A stretch of DNA of 64,000 nt, from contig DATKPY010000050.1 in NCBI GenBank assembly GCA_035523875.1, positions 32,196 to 96,195 of the forward strand, given 5' to 3'. The translations under genes and the position numbers were made by a program. Shown piece after piece: positions 39,029-49,546 of the stretch; position 1 is the first letter of the stretch; the number at the start of each line of letters is the position of its first letter. The notes under the pieces are model-generated. The model made no database searches, was not told the origin of the DNA, and worked only from the letters and a program-made list of their open reading frames with translations. The stretch is from JASHUC01 sp035523875. GTDB lineage: Bacteria; Pseudomonadota; Gammaproteobacteria; Steroidobacterales; Steroidobacteraceae.

Positions 39029-40212
39029 GTGAGCGCGCCCCTTCTGGCGCGCCTCCAGGCCGACCTCGACACGCTGCGCGAGCAGGGGCTGTACAAGACC
39101 GAGCGCGTCCTCGCGAGCCCGCAGGGAGGGCTCGTGCGCACCGGGCAGCGCGAGGTCATCAATCTCTGCGCCAACAACTACCTCGGGCTCGCGAACCACC
39201 CGTCCGTGCGCGAGGCCGCACACCGCGCCATCGACCGCTTCGGCTACGGCATGGCCTCGGTGCGCTTCATCTGCGGGACGCACGAGGTGCACAAGCAGCT
39301 CGAAGCGCGGTTGAGCGGCTTTCTCGGTCACGAGGATGCGCTGCTCTACTCCTCGTGCTTCGATGCCAACGGTGGACTGTTCGAGGCGTTGCTCGACGAG
39401 CGCGACACCGTCATCTCCGATGCGCTCAACCATGCGAGCATCATCGACGGCATCCGGCTCTGCAAGGCGAAGCGCTTGCGCTACGCGAACAACGACATGG
39501 CCGAGCTCGAGAGCCGCCTGCAGGAGGCCGCAGGCAGCCGCACGCGCTTGATCGCAACCGATGGGGTGTTCTCGATGGACGGCATCATCGCGAACCTGGC
39601 GGGGATCTGCGCCCTGGCGGACCGGTACGACGCGCTCGTGATGGTGGACGACTCGCACGCGACCGGCTTCATGGGCGCGCGCGGCCGCGGCACGCCCGAG
39701 CACTGCGGGGTGAGCGAACGCGTCGATATTCTCACGGGCACGCTCGGCAAGGCACTCGGCGGAGGCAGCGGCGGCTATGTCGCGGCACGCAAACCCGTGA
39801 TCGAGTGGCTGCGACAGCGCTCGCGCCCGTATCTCTTCTCCAACAGCATTCCGCCGGTCGTGGCCGCGGTGAGCCTGCGTGTGCTCGACCTCATCGAGAA
39901 CGCCCCGGAGCTGCGCCAGCAACTCGCCCAACACGCGCGCCGCTTTCGCGCGGGGCTCGAAGCGGCCGGCTTCCGGCTGCCGCCCGGGGAACACCCGATC
40001 ATTCCGGTCATGCTCGGGGATGCGGCGCTCGCCGGGCGCATGGCCGAGCGGCTGCTCGAATACGGGGTGTACGTGATCGGCTTCTCCTACCCCGTGGTGC
40101 CGCAGGGCGCGGCGCGCATCCGCACGCAGATGTCCGCCGCGCTGTCCGCGGCGCAGATCGAGCGGGCGATCGAGGCCTTCACCCGCGCGGGCCGCGAACT
40201 GGGAGTCGTCGC

Positions 40213-40216
<4 letters not shown>
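39029..40216 (+). CDS. kbl: Glycine C-acetyltransferase (2-amino-3-ketobutyrate CoA ligase)
   Basis: A 395-residue PLP enzyme cleaving 2-amino-3-ketobutyrate with CoA to glycine and acetyl-CoA, the second step of threonine breakdown. It has NLCANNYLGLANHP, SVRFICGTHEVHKQLEARLS, VMVDDSHATGFMG and the Schiff-base Lys241 in GTLGKALGGGSGGY. The start is GTG and overlaps the stop of a possible 7-codon leader ORF (39009-39032). It overlaps tdh by 4 bases (ATGA), so both steps are translated together. Confidence 0.97.
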
Positions 40217-41244
<1,028 letters not shown>

Positions 41245-41254
41245 CGCTGCGCGG

Positions 41255-43093
41255 CTACCTGATCGTGCAGAAGCAGTACGCGTAGAGCCGGTTCGGGACG
41301 CTGAAGCGGCGCAGCTGCGCGAGCTCGTGCTCGAGCGGATCGAGCCGCGCCGCGATGAACGCGCCGGCGTCGGAGTGCGGAGCCGCGGCAAGCAGCACCC
41401 GCGCCCCGAGAGAATCGAGCTCGAGCGCGAGCGATTCCGGCCACGACAGCTCCGGCTGGATGAACTGCACGCTGTAGTGCTTGACCTTGGCGCGCCGCGC
41501 GGCGGCGCGCACCGCATCGTCGAACGAGCCGAGATGGTCGACCAGACCGATGTGCGCGGCATCGGCGCCCGCCCACACGTGCCCTTGTCCGATCGAATCG
41601 ACGCTCGCGGGGGTCATGTGCCGCCCCGTCGCCACCCGCTCGACGAACACGTCGTAACCGTGATCGACCGTCTCCTGCAGGAACGTGCGCATGGCGTCGT
41701 TTAAGGGCCGGGTGAGCTCGAGCTCCCCGGACAGGGGCGTCGTGCCCACACCATCCACGCCGATGCCGAACTTCTGCAGGGTGCGATCGATGGTCGGGAC
41801 GACCGAGAAGATGCCGATCGAGCCCGTGATCGTCGCCGCGCTCGCCCAGATCTCATCGGCCGGGGCCGAGATGTAGTAGCCGCCGGAGGCCGCGTAGCTG
41901 CCCATCGAGACCACGACCGGCTTGCCGGCCGCCTCGAGCGTCTTCAGCTCCTCGTAGATCTGCTCCGAGGCGGTGACGCTGCCGCCCGGACTGTCGATGC
42001 GCAGCACCACCGCCCGGATCTTGTCGTCCAGACGCGCCTCACGCAGCAGCCGCACGAGCGAATCTCCGCCGATGGTGCCCGGAGGCTGGGTGCCATCGAG
42101 AATCTCTCCGGAAGCGACGATGACCCCGATGCGCGCGTGCTCGCGATGCCGCGCACTGTCGGCGTGAACGACCCGCGCGTAATCATCGGCCGTGACCGAG
42201 TAGAAAGTGGAGCTCGACTCGTCCTCGCCGACGAGCGCGATGAGGCGCCGTTCGAGCTGGGCCTTGGTCTCGAGCCGCGTGACGAGTCCCGCCTTCAGTG
42301 CGACCTCGGCGGCGGCGCCGTGAGCGGCAACGACAGTGCTCGGGAGCGTCGCGATGTACTGCTGGATCGAATCGGACTCGATCCGGCGGGCGCTCGTCGC
42401 CTCGGTCTGATACGCCGACCACACCGCGCCCAGAAACTCGCTCGTCTGCTGGCGATCGGGCTCGGACATGCTGGCGCGCGTGTAGGGCTCGACGGCGCTC
42501 TTGTACTCGCCCACGCGGAAGACGTTCACGTCGATGCCGAGCTTGTCGATGAGGTCCTTGAAATAAAGCGGGTACTGGCCGTAACCATCGATGAGCACGT
42601 AGCCCTCGGGGTCGAGGTCGACCTCGCTCGCCTGGGCGGCGAGGAAGTACTGGTCACGCGTGTAGGTGCTCGCATAGGCGATCACCGGCTTACCGGATGC
42701 GCGGAAGTCGCGGATGGCGCGCGCGAGCTCCTCGAGCGGCGGGAGTCCGTCCGCCCCGTCGAACTGGTCGAGATCGAGCACCATGACCTTGATGCGGTCG
42801 TCCTTGGCCGCGCCGCGGATCGCATCGATCAGGTCCCACAGAAGCGTCTCCGCATGCCCCTGCCCGCGCGCCTCTGCCACCGCCCGCTCGAGTGGCTCGC
42901 CTGAGAGCTGCTCGACGAGCTCGCCCTGCGGCCGCACGAGCAGCACCGCGCTGTCCGGCACCCGCGGCACGGACACGTGCAGAGCTCCCACCACGAAACC
43001 GAAGATGAGGAGCAGCAGCAGCAGATGCAGGAACTTGCGCAGCCCATCGAGGCCGCGCCACAACCCCACCGCGATCGTACGCAACGCGCTCAT
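41255..43093 (-). CDS. sppA: Signal peptide peptidase SppA, 67-kDa type
   Basis: A 612-residue inner-membrane S49 protease digesting released signal peptides. One N-terminal transmembrane helix (LHLLLLLLIFGFVVGALHV) is followed by duplicated S49 domains. The C-terminal repeat holds the nucleophile Ser403 in SMGSYAASGGYYISAPA; the Lys donor should lie in the N-terminal repeat near AYASTYTRDQYFLAAQ but is not obvious there. The end lies 10 bp from convergent tdh. Confidence 0.93.
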   Translation of the reverse strand: MSALRTIAVGLWRGLDGLRKFLHLLLLLLIFGFVVGALHVSVPRVPDSAVLLVRPQGELVEQLSGEPLERAVAEARGQGHAETLLWDLIDAIRGAAKDDRIKVMVLDLDQFDGADGLPPLEELARAIRDFRASGKPVIAYASTYTRDQYFLAAQASEVDLDPEGYVLIDGYGQYPLYFKDLIDKLGIDVNVFRVGEYKSAVEPYTRASMSEPDRQQTSEFLGAVWSAYQTEATSARRIESDSIQQYIATLPSTVVAAHGAAAEVALKAGLVTRLETKAQLERRLIALVGEDESSSTFYSVTADDYARVVHADSARHREHARIGVIVASGEILDGTQPPGTIGGDSLVRLLREARLDDKIRAVVLRIDSPGGSVTASEQIYEELKTLEAAGKPVVVSMGSYAASGGYYISAPADEIWASAATITGSIGIFSVVPTIDRTLQKFGIGVDGVGTTPLSGELELTRPLNDAMRTFLQETVDHGYDVFVERVATGRHMTPASVDSIGQGHVWAGADAAHIGLVDHLGSFDDAVRAAARRAKVKHYSVQFIQPELSWPESLALELDSLGARVLLAAAPHSDAGAFIAARLDPLEHELAQLRRFSVPNRLYAYCFCTIR

Positions 43094-43113
43094 CGCTCCC
43101 CAACCGCCCGCGG

Positions 43114-43458
43114 CTAGACCTTCTCCTCGATGCGCGCGGCCTTGCCGGAGAGGTCGCGCAGGTAGTAGAGCTTCGCCCGGCGCACGCTCCCGCGGCGCTT
43201 CACCGTGATGTCGCTGATCGCCGGGCTGTAGGTCTGAAAGACCCGCTCGACGCCCTCGCCGTGGGAGATCTTGCGTACGGTGAAGGAGGAGTTGAGACCG
43301 CGGTTGCTGCGCGCGATCACGACGCCCTCGTAGGCCTGCACGCGCTCGCGGTCACCCTCGACCACCTTCACCTGCACCACCACCGTGTCACCGGGTTTGA
43401 AATCCGGCACCTGCCGAGTCATCCGGCTCTTCTCGAGCTCCTGCACGATCTTGCTCAT
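43114..43458 (-). CDS. rplS: 50S ribosomal protein L19
   Basis: A 114-residue protein at the 30S-50S interface. It has VPDFKPGDTVVVQVKVVEG, AYEGVVIARSNRGLNSSFT, RKISHGEGVERVFQTYSP and VRRAKLYYLRDLSGKAARI. The ATG at 43458 gives the normal N-terminus MSKIVQELE. The first 71 bp are also read, in another frame, as the end of trmD. Last gene of rpsP-rimM-trmD-rplS. Confidence 0.97.
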   Translation of the reverse strand: MSKIVQELEKSRMTRQVPDFKPGDTVVVQVKVVEGDRERVQAYEGVVIARSNRGLNSSFTVRKISHGEGVERVFQTYSPAISDITVKRRGSVRRAKLYYLRDLSGKAARIEEKV

Positions 43459-44224
43459 GGCTGTCACCTTCCCGTCTCAGCTCGCCGGCGCAACGCGCGG
43501 CGAGAAAATCATTCAGTGCGCGGCTCGCGCGCGGCGCGAGTCCGTGCTCCAGGATCCAGTCCGGCCGCCGGCGCCAGGTGCGCTCGACGGCCTGCGCGAG
43601 CCGCCAGCGCTCGATCTCGGCATGATTGCCCGAGACGAGCACCTGCGGAACGCGCCGTCCCTCGAACACCTCGGGCCGGGTGTATTGCGGCCCCTCGAGC
43701 AAGCCCTGCGCGAACGACTCCTCGAGGCTCGAGCGCTCATCGCCCAACGCGCCGGGGAGGAGCCGCACCACCGCCTCGATCGCGACGAGCGCCGGCACCT
43801 CTCCGCCGCTCAGCACGTAATCCCCGATCGAGATTTCCCGATCGACACCGAGCTCCACCACGCGCTCATCCACGCCCTCGTAGCGCCCGGCGATGAGCGC
43901 GAACCCCGGCAGCCGCGCGAGCTCGGTCGCGGCGCGCTGGGTGAAACGCTCGCCCTGCGCCGCGAGCAGGATCCGTGGGCTCCCGGCCGGCAAGCGCGCG
44001 TGCGCGGCGCGGATCGCCGCGAGCAACGGCTCGGGCTTGAGCACCATGCCCGGACCGCCGCCGTACGGTCGATCATCGACCGTGCGGCGCGAGTCGCTCG
44101 CATGGTCGCGCGGATCCTCCGTTCCGACCCGTGCGAGCCCGCGCTCGAGCGCCCGCGCCACGACACCGAAGCGCAAGGCCCCGCGCAGCATCTCCGGAAA
44201 CAGCGTGACCACCTCGATGTGCAC
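43388..44224 (-). CDS. trmD: tRNA (guanine37-N1)-methyltransferase
   Basis: A 278-residue SPOUT enzyme making m1G37. It has MHIEVVTLFPEMLRGALRFG, DRPYGGGPGMVLKPEPL, and the knot ISIGDYVLSGGEVPALVAIEA, with ALIAGRYEGVDERVV. Family members end near 250 residues. Here the frame runs on about 25 residues (AARCAGELRREGDSHEQDR and further, charged and unconserved) through the rplS start, producing a 71-bp overlap. Confidence 0.95.
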   Translation of the reverse strand: MHIEVVTLFPEMLRGALRFGVVARALERGLARVGTEDPRDHASDSRRTVDDRPYGGGPGMVLKPEPLLAAIRAAHARLPAGSPRILLAAQGERFTQRAATELARLPGFALIAGRYEGVDERVVELGVDREISIGDYVLSGGEVPALVAIEAVVRLLPGALGDERSSLEESFAQGLLEGPQYTRPEVFEGRRVPQVLVSGNHAEIERWRLAQAVERTWRRRPDWILEHGLAPRASRALNDFLAARCAGELRREGDSHEQDRAGAREEPDDSAGAGFQTR

Positions 44225-44239
44225 ACCGCACTCCGTGAC

Positions 44240-44746
44240 TCACTCGAGGTCGCCCGGCCAGTCGACGACGATCGATCCCGAGTCGAGGTCGACCGAGCGC
44301 ACATGACGCGGGATCGCGGGGATCCAGTGCTGCGTCGCGCCCGCGACCACCATCACCGCGTTCGCCGGTGCATCGACGAAATGGCGCACCACCCCGAGCT
44401 CCACGCCTTCGAGATTGCGCACGCGCAGTCCGATCAGATCCGCGCGGTAGAACCGCCGCGGTCCGGGCGCGGGCAGCTCGGCGCGCGCCACCTCGATGCG
44501 GGCGCCACGAAGCGCTGCCGCGGCGTCGCGGTCGTCGACTCCCTCGAGTCGAGCGACCAGTCCGCGCCCCTGCGCACGCCCTTCGAGGACCTTGCGCTCG
44601 ATCCGCGCTCTGTCGCGACCGAACTCCAAGCTCCAACGCCCATACCCGAGCAGAGCCTCCGGAGGGTCGGTGAACGACTGCACGTGCAGCCAACCCTTGA
44701 TCCCGAACGGGCCGCCGATCCGACCGAGCTCGACCCAGTCGGACAC
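44240..44746 (-). CDS. rimM: Ribosome maturation factor RimM
   Basis: A 168-residue 16S/S19 maturation factor. An N-terminal barrel (VELGRIGGPFGIKGWLHVQS) is followed by a PRC-barrel with FYRADLIGLRVRNLEGVELG and VDLDSGSIVVDWPGDL. Located between rpsP and trmD as usual, with gaps of 11 and 15 bp. Confidence 0.95.
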   Translation of the reverse strand: MSDWVELGRIGGPFGIKGWLHVQSFTDPPEALLGYGRWSLEFGRDRARIERKVLEGRAQGRGLVARLEGVDDRDAAAALRGARIEVARAELPAPGPRRFYRADLIGLRVRNLEGVELGVVRHFVDAPANAVMVVAGATQHWIPAIPRHVRSVDLDSGSIVVDWPGDLE

Positions 44747-44757
44747 GCGTGCCGACG

Positions 44758-45015
44758 CTACGCGGCCGGCGCCTGCTTGCGGTATCCCGTCACCAGCGAG
44801 CGCACCCGATCGGACTGCTGTGCGCCCTTCGCCACCCAGTAGTCGATCCGCGGCAGATCGAGCCGCAGCTTCGGCTCACCGCGCCGAGCGATCGGATTGA
44901 AGAAACCGACCAGCTCCAGGCTCGCGCCGCCCTGGCGCTTGCGGCTATCCGTGACGACGACGTGATAGAAGGGCTGATTCCGCGCCCCGCGGCGGGTCAG
45001 GCGAATGGTAACCAT
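44758..45015 (-). CDS. rpsP: 30S ribosomal protein S16
   Basis: An 85-residue protein: MVTIRLTRRGARNQPFYHVV, then VTDSRKRQGGASLELVGFFNP and LDLPRIDYWVAKGAQQSD. The start at MVTIRL is canonical. First gene of rpsP-rimM-trmD-rplS; 108 bp downstream of ffh on the same strand. Confidence 0.97.
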   Translation of the reverse strand: MVTIRLTRRGARNQPFYHVVVTDSRKRQGGASLELVGFFNPIARRGEPKLRLDLPRIDYWVAKGAQQSDRVRSLVTGYRKQAPAA

Positions 45016-45123
45016 GGATGACTTTGTGCTCGAGTTTCGGCCTAGCCGGCCCGGAAAAAGAGCGCGGATTCTACAGCAGTTATCCGCTACGCCCAAATTT
45101 ACCTTGGCCCCCCCGCGCCGCGC

Positions 45124-46491
45124 TCAAGATCCGGGAAATCCCGGCGGTCCGCGACCGCGCAAGGCGCTCATCATCTGGCGTAGCCGCCCGCCTTTCATGC
45201 TCTTCATCATCCGCTGCATCTCGAGGAACTGCTTGAGCAGACGGTTCACGTCCTGCACCTGCACGCCCGCCCCGCGTGCGATGCGCCGACGCCGCGAACC
45301 GTCGATGACCGTGGGATTGCGCCGTTCCCGCCGGGTCATCGAATTGATGATCGCCACCTGTCGGCGGATCTGCCGATCGCCGTCCCCCCCCGAGAGCGCG
45401 GCAGCCCCGGCCGAAGCGGCGCCCGGAAGCTTGTCGATGAGCGCGCTCACGCCGCCCATCTTCTGCAGCTGCTCGAGCTGACCGCGCAGGTCCGTGAGGT
45501 CGAAGCCCTTGCCGCTCACGACCTTGCGGGCGATGCGCTCGGCTTCCTCGGTGTCGACCTGGCGCTGCACCTGCTCGACCAGTGCCACGACATCGCCCAT
45601 GCCGAGGATGCGCGAGGCCATCCGCTCGGGCTCGAATGGCTCGAGCGCCTCGATCTTCTCGCCCACGCCCAGAAACACGATCGGCTGTCCGGTCGCCTCG
45701 CGCACCGAGAGGGCTGCGCCCCCGCGCGCGTCGCCGTCGGCCTTGGTGAGGACGATCCCTGTCAAGGTCAAGCTCGCGCTGAAGGCACGCGCCGCGTTGA
45801 GGGCATCCTGTCCAGCCATTGCGTCGATGACGAACAGACGCTCCTGGGGATGGATCGCCGCGTCGAGGTCCCGCACCTCGGCCATCATCTCCTCATCAAC
45901 GTGCAGCCGCCCTGCGGTGTCCACGATCAGCACGTCGTACAGGCCGCGCCGCGCCTGCTGCACCGCATCTAGCGCGATGTCGACCGCGCCTCGGCCCGTT
46001 TCGGCCGGGAAGTAATCGGCACCGACCTGGCTCGCGAGGCGCTCGAGCTGCAGCATCGCGGCGGGTCGGCGGAGGTCGGTGCTCACGAGAAGGACGCGCT
46101 TGCGTCCCTCGCGCTCGATGAGCCAGCGGGCAAGCTTGGCGGCCGTGGTGGTCTTTCCGGCGCCCTGCAGTCCCGCGAGCAGCACGATGATCGGCGGCTG
46201 CGCGCGCAGGTTGAATCCCGCGCGCGCCCCGCCCATCAGCGCGACCAGCTCGCGGTGCAGGATGCCGATGAAGGCCTGGCCCGGCGTGAGGCTTGCGCTC
46301 ACCTCTTGGCCGAGCGCCTCGGTCTTCACCCGCTCGATGAAGCTGCGCGCCACGGGCAACGCCACATCGGCCTCGAGCAGTGCAATACGCACCTCGCGCA
46401 GGGTCTCCGAGACGTTCTCTGCGGTGATGCGTCCGCGACCGCGCAGTGCGTTGACGGTGCGGGAGAGCCGCTGGGTGAGCGTGTCGAACAT
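45124..46491 (-). CDS. ffh: Signal recognition particle protein Ffh
   Basis: A 455-residue SRP54 GTPase. N domain (FDTLTQRLSRTVNALRGRG), G domain with G1 LAGLQGAGKTTTAAKLA, VLLVSTDLRRPAA, IVDTAGRLHVDEEMM and TKADGDARGGAALS, then a methionine-rich M domain (QKMGGVSALIDKLPG, FLEMQRMMKSMKGGRLRQMM) that binds the 4.5S RNA found here at 15.6 kb. MFDTLTQRL is the standard N-terminus; a 13-residue upstream extension is unlikely. Confidence 0.97.
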   Translation of the reverse strand: MFDTLTQRLSRTVNALRGRGRITAENVSETLREVRIALLEADVALPVARSFIERVKTEALGQEVSASLTPGQAFIGILHRELVALMGGARAGFNLRAQPPIIVLLAGLQGAGKTTTAAKLARWLIEREGRKRVLLVSTDLRRPAAMLQLERLASQVGADYFPAETGRGAVDIALDAVQQARRGLYDVLIVDTAGRLHVDEEMMAEVRDLDAAIHPQERLFVIDAMAGQDALNAARAFSASLTLTGIVLTKADGDARGGAALSVREATGQPIVFLGVGEKIEALEPFEPERMASRILGMGDVVALVEQVQRQVDTEEAERIARKVVSGKGFDLTDLRGQLEQLQKMGGVSALIDKLPGAASAGAAALSGGDGDRQIRRQVAIINSMTRRERRNPTVIDGSRRRRIARGAGVQVQDVNRLLKQFLEMQRMMKSMKGGRLRQMMSALRGRGPPGFPGS

Positions 46492-46626
46492 GGGCGCGAC
46501 GGATCCTCGGGCGGATGATGCGGAGCACATGCGCGGGCGGCGCGCCCGGCTCGCAGCATTATACGGGCGGCGGCCCTATGCTACGCACGGGCGCCTCGCC
46601 CACTCGCGCGCTCGAGGGAGTCCGCC

Positions 46627-47901
46627 TTGAACGAAGCCCCGACCCCATTGTTGCTGGTGCTGCTCGTCGGCCTGGTCGCCGTGATCGCCTTCTCCTCGGG
46701 CACCGAAGTCGCGATGCTCTCCGTCAATCGCTACCGGGTGCGTCACCGTGCCCAGCAGGGGCAGCGCCTCGCGCAGATCCTCGAGCGGCTGCTGCAAAGA
46801 CCCGACGACTGGCTCGGCGTCAATCTGGTCATCCTGGCGGCGGCGAGTGTATTCGCATCCCAGGCGGCGACGATCATCGCCCAGCGCACGCACCTCAAGT
46901 TCGCGCTCCCGCTGACCGGCGTCGTGCTCACGATCACGATGATCGTGCTCGGGGAGCTGGTGCCGAAGATCTTCGCGGCGACCCATTCCGAAGCGGTCGC
47001 GTTCGGCTCCGCATACATCTATCGCAGCCTCGTGCTGGTCTCGCGGCCCGTGCTGTGGCTCACGAGCCGCACCGCGCACGGCGTGCTGCGGCTGTTCGGC
47101 GTGGTGCGCGGCGCGCGCGACAGCGTAGCGCTCGGCGCGGAGGAGCTGCGCGCCGTGGTCGCGGAGGCGAGTCCGGTCATTCCGCCGCGTCACCGCCAGA
47201 TGCTGCTGTCGATCCTCGATCTGGGCGAGCTCACGGTCGATGACATCATGATCCCGCGGCAGGAGATCGACGCCATCGATGTCGCGGAGAACTGGGAGGA
47301 CATCCTCGACCGGCTCCGCCGCACGCCGCACACGCGCCTGCCGGTCTTCGACGGGGAATTGGACAACTTGATCGGGACGCTGCACATGAAGCGCGTGGCC
47401 CAGGAGCTCGCGCGCGAGAGCTTCACCCGCGAGCGCTTGATCGAGCTCGCCGCAAGCCGCGAGCCGTACTTCGTGCCCGAGGGCACCCCCCTCGCCACGC
47501 AGCTCGGCCATTTCCAGCGCAACCGGCGTCGCTCGGCCTTCGTCGTCAATGAGTACGGAGACATCGAGGGCCTGATCACCCTCGAGGACATCCTCGAGGA
47601 GATTGTCGGGGAGTTCACCACCGACCCGGTGACCGTGAGCCACAAGGACGTGCATCAGGAGCAGTCGGGCGTGTTCATCGTGAACGCGAGCGCCACCATC
47701 CGCGCGCTCAACCGCGCGATGCAGTGGCACCTGCCGACGGACGGCCCGAAGACGGTGAACGGGCTGTTGCTCGAGCGCCTGGAGACGATCCCGGAGCCGG
47801 GTACCACGCTGCGCATCGGCGAATACCTGTTCGAAGTCCTGCAGATCGCCGATAACGCGGTGCGGACGGTACGCGTACGCACACAGCCACTCCCTGCTTA
47901 G
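46627..47901 (+). CDS. CorB/YfjD-like CNNM and CBS-pair membrane protein
   Basis: A 424-residue protein with an N-terminal DUF21/CNNM membrane domain: spans at about 8-28, 60-80 and 92-112, with ELVPKIFAATHSEAVAF. A CBS pair follows at about 195-320 (VDDIMIPRQEIDAIDV, AFVVNEYGDIEGLITLEDIL), then a CorC/HlyC domain. Homologues transport or regulate Mg2+/Co2+. The start is TTG, supported by AGGGAG 6 nt upstream. Divergent from ffh, a conserved neighbourhood; the cytochrome-assembly-like gene often between them is missing. Confidence 0.9.
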   Translation: MNEAPTPLLLVLLVGLVAVIAFSSGTEVAMLSVNRYRVRHRAQQGQRLAQILERLLQRPDDWLGVNLVILAAASVFASQAATIIAQRTHLKFALPLTGVVLTITMIVLGELVPKIFAATHSEAVAFGSAYIYRSLVLVSRPVLWLTSRTAHGVLRLFGVVRGARDSVALGAEELRAVVAEASPVIPPRHRQMLLSILDLGELTVDDIMIPRQEIDAIDVAENWEDILDRLRRTPHTRLPVFDGELDNLIGTLHMKRVAQELARESFTRERLIELAASREPYFVPEGTPLATQLGHFQRNRRRSAFVVNEYGDIEGLITLEDILEEIVGEFTTDPVTVSHKDVHQEQSGVFIVNASATIRALNRAMQWHLPTDGPKTVNGLLLERLETIPEPGTTLRIGEYLFEVLQIADNAVRTVRVRTQPLPA

Positions 47902-47917
47902 CGCGCCCGCCGGCCGC

Positions 47918-49273
47918 TCACTTCACCGCGGCGAGCGCCTCGGCGACCCGTCCCACGGCAGTCACCTCGAGCCCCTCGAGAGGCCGGCGCGGTGCGTTGT
48001 CGCGCGGCACGATCGCACGCTGGAAGCCCTGCTTCTGCGCCTCGCGCAGGCGCTCCTCGCCGTAGGCGACCGGACGGACTTCCCCGGTGAGCCCGAGCTC
48101 TCCGAAGGCGACGAGCGAGCGCTCGAGCGGACGGTCGTTGAGGCTCGAGAAGAGCGCGAGCGTCACCGGCAGATCCCACGCGGTCTCGGCAATCTCGATG
48201 CCGCCGACGACGTTCACGAATACATCGTGCTCTTGGAGCGAGACGCCGCCGTGGCGATGCAGCACCGCGAGGAGCATGGCGAGACGGTTGGCGTCGAGGC
48301 CTTGGGCGATGCGTCGCGGCGCACCGAATCGCATCCGATCGACGAGCGCCTGCAGCTCGATCAGCAGCGGCCGGCCGCCGTCCCGCGTCACGGTGACGAT
48401 GCTGCCGGCGGCCGCCTCGGGCGCACGCGAAAGAAAGATCGCTGCCGGATTGCGCACCTCGCGCAAGCCGGCCTCGGACATCGCAAAGAAGCCGAGCTCG
48501 CCTGCGGCGCCGAAGCGGTTCTTGGTGGCGCGCACGACCCGATAGCGGCTGCTCACCTCGCTTTCGAAATAGAGCACGGTGTCGACGAGATGCTCGAGCA
48601 CGCGTGGGCCCGCGATCGCGCCCTCCTTGGTCACATGCCCGACGATCAGCACCGCCGTGCCGGTCTCCTTGGCGAAGCGCACCAGCTCCGCGGTGCATTC
48701 GCGCAGCTGCGAGACGGCGCCGGCGCTTGCCGCCACCGCGGCCGACTGCATCGTCTGGATCGAATCGACCACCACGAGCGCCGCGCGCAGCGCGCGTGCA
48801 CGGTCGAGGACCTCTTCGAGCTCGGTCTGGGCGATGACGGCCAGCCGCTCGGCGCGAAGTGCGAGCCGGCGCGCGCGCAGACTCACCTGCGGCACGGATT
48901 CCTCGCCGCTCGCGTAGAGCACTGCGACGCGCTGCGCTGCGTGCGCCGCCACCTGCAGCAGCAGCGTCGACTTGCCGATGCCCGGATCCCCGCCAAGCAG
49001 GGTCACGGAGCCCTTCACGATGCCGCCTCCGAGCACGCGGTCGAGCTCCGACTGACCGCTCTCCAGCCGCTCGATGACCTCCTCGAGGCCGGCGCCGAGC
49101 GTGCTCGGCGCGGCCGCGGCGGTTGCAGCGCGGCGCGCGGCGGCAGCACGGGGCTCGAGGCGCTGGACGAGCGTATTCCACGCAGCGCAATGCGGACACT
49201 GCCCCTGCCATTTCGGCGCGCGGCCGCCGCAGGCGTCACAGACGAAAAGCGAGACGGCGGTACGTGTTGCCAT
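47918..49273 (-). CDS. radA: DNA repair protein RadA
   Basis: A 451-residue branch-migration helicase. The zinc finger has Cys12, 15, 26 and 29 (CDACGGRAPKWQGQCPHC). Walker A is GGDPGIGKSTLLLQV, the RadA-specific motif is KNRFGAAGELGFFAM, and the C-terminal Lon-protease-like domain contains VNVVGGIEIAETAWDLPV. Convergent with corB, 16 bp apart. Confidence 0.96.
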   Translation of the reverse strand: MATRTAVSLFVCDACGGRAPKWQGQCPHCAAWNTLVQRLEPRAAAARRAATAAAAPSTLGAGLEEVIERLESGQSELDRVLGGGIVKGSVTLLGGDPGIGKSTLLLQVAAHAAQRVAVLYASGEESVPQVSLRARRLALRAERLAVIAQTELEEVLDRARALRAALVVVDSIQTMQSAAVAASAGAVSQLRECTAELVRFAKETGTAVLIVGHVTKEGAIAGPRVLEHLVDTVLYFESEVSSRYRVVRATKNRFGAAGELGFFAMSEAGLREVRNPAAIFLSRAPEAAAGSIVTVTRDGGRPLLIELQALVDRMRFGAPRRIAQGLDANRLAMLLAVLHRHGGVSLQEHDVFVNVVGGIEIAETAWDLPVTLALFSSLNDRPLERSLVAFGELGLTGEVRPVAYGEERLREAQKQGFQRAIVPRDNAPRRPLEGLEVTAVGRVAEALAAVK

Positions 49274-49546
49274 GGCACTCGCCGGTGGCGAGACTGACGG
49301 TTTGTGACCAGATGCTCGGACAGCTACGCTCGCAATGCTAGCTTATGCAACGATCATCGGGGGGCCCACCGGCGAGAATCGAGCGGACCCTCGGCACTGG
49401 GGAGTACTGCTTGCGTGAGTTTCGGACTCAGGTCGCGCCGCGGCGAGCCCGCCCGCTCGGGCGCTCGGCGGTGACGCTAACGTGATGGCTGTCACAGTTT
49501 CCTCGCGGCTCGCATCCGCCTGCGGCGGAATCGGGCAGGCCCTGCC

